This document shows positions 5,041-5,480 of a stretch of DNA of 5,480 nucleotides, piece by piece. The translations under genes and the position numbers were made by a program. How positions within the stretch are numbered: position 1 is the first letter of the stretch; every line of letters starts with the position of its first letter. The stretch comes from an uncultured Collinsella sp. (GTDB lineage Bacteria; Actinomycetota; Coriobacteriia; Coriobacteriales; Coriobacteriaceae), in NCBI GenBank assembly GCA_902474645.1, contig CABRWN010000142.1, positions 1 through 5,480 on the forward strand. The letters are read 5' to 3'. The notes beneath the pieces are model-generated. The model had not been told where the DNA came from. It worked only from the letters and a program-made list of their open reading frames with translations, and did not search any database.

Positions 5041-5475
5041 ATGTCAGATACGAAGGCGAAGAAGACAAACAGACGTTTTAAGTTCAAATTACCGCATGTC
5101 TATACGATCATGTTCTTGCTGATCGTTGTCTTTGCGGTCCTGACTTGGATCGTTCCCTCGGGTCAGTATCAGCGCAAGACGATTTCGACAGCGGCGGGCG
5201 AGCGCGAAGTCGCCGTTGCTGGAACCTATGAACAGGTCGATAAGAACTACACCGATTCCGAGACCGGCGAGACCATCAATCTGGGTCAGGATATCTTCGC
5301 GGTCCTGCAAGCGCCCACTAAGGGCATCCAGGAGGCTGCCGACGTCGTTGCGTTCGTCTTATTGATTGGCGGATCGTTCGCAATCATCACCAAGACCAAC
5401 GCTTTGAATGCCGGCATGAGCCGTGTGATTAAAAAGGGCTCTTCGGTGGTTTCTGTGGGAGAGATTCCGGCATAG
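5041..5475 (+). CDS. YfcC-family membrane transporter, truncated to its N-terminal part
   Basis: The frame encodes 144 residues, whereas YfcC-type transporters usually have well over 400. Residues 1-17 are a basic cytoplasmic tail. A first membrane segment spans about 19-39 (ending WIVPSGQY), followed by a long polar loop and a second membrane segment at about 101-118. The family-like block GGSFAIITKTNALNAGMSRVIKK runs to residue 132 (given here as positions 110-132). The last 12 residues, GSSVVSVGEIPA, do not resemble the family, and neither other frame restores it. The break coincides with an insertion-sequence-like terminus at 5437, so the genuine gene segment is probably 5041-5436 and the product non-functional. 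The start at 5041 follows GGAGG by five bases; an in-frame extension to 4981 covers the leader. The substrate is unknown; relatives are annotated as anion, dicarboxylate or amino-acid carriers. Confidence 0.8.
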   Translation: MSDTKAKKTNRRFKFKLPHVYTIMFLLIVVFAVLTWIVPSGQYQRKTISTAAGEREVAVAGTYEQVDKNYTDSETGETINLGQDIFAVLQAPTKGIQEAADVVAFVLLIGGSFAIITKTNALNAGMSRVIKKGSSVVSVGEIPA

Positions 5476-5480
5476 GCCCA
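5437..5480. mobile_element. Probable terminus of an ISL3-family insertion sequence (runs out of window)
   Basis: Right after codon 132 of the transporter the sequence changes to GGCTCTTCGGTGGTTTCTGT and onward, with no relation to the gene. Several actinobacterial ISL3-family elements have terminal inverted repeats starting GGCTCTT, and this family makes 8-bp target duplications, often in AT-rich sites. The preceding 8 bp, TTAAAAAG (5429-5436), would fit. Only 44 bases are visible, with no transposase or second end, so the family call is tentative. Confidence 0.5.

Overview
The window looks like chromosomal DNA from a GC-rich Gram-positive gut actinobacterium, most likely a Collinsella-type Coriobacteriia. 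This rests on strong G/C bias at third codon positions, GGAGG-type ribosome binding sites and the overall character of the proteins. The genus is an inference and was not tested by any search.

Layout. Positions 1-779 hold the N-terminal 259 codons of an unrecognised minus-strand gene that runs off the left edge; its frame stays open upstream to an alternative ATG at 935 through a histidine-rich repeat. Next is a gene-poor stretch of about 750 bp. It contains a small bidirectional terminator-like hairpin, a 118-bp imperfect inverted repeat centred between 1275 and 1276, a run of nine G, and two smaller dyads in front of deoC. From 1538 to 3928 three plus-strand metabolic genes follow: a DeoC-type deoxyribose-phosphate aldolase, a Cof-type (HAD-IIB) phosphatase and a beta-phosphoglucomutase-like (HAD-IA) phosphatase. 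A terminator-like hairpin lies directly in front of the ribosome binding site of the last one.

From 4079 a GntR/HutC-type regulator with a UTRA effector domain precedes a YfcC-family membrane transporter. The pair looks like a local regulator and its target: a candidate promoter with an overlapping palindrome and a 10-bp tandem repeat lies in front of the transporter, and a similar promoter/palindrome arrangement lies in front of the regulator. The transporter is broken. After codon 132 the sequence stops resembling the family, and the foreign stretch starts with GGCTCTTCGG, like the terminus of an ISL3-family insertion sequence. The preceding AT-rich 8 bp (TTAAAAAG) would be one copy of the target duplication.

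No CRISPR array, rRNA, tRNA or defence system was seen. The most unusual items are the long inverted repeat, the probable insertion in the transporter and the His-rich N-terminal extension of the first gene. None of them amounts to a demonstrated new system.
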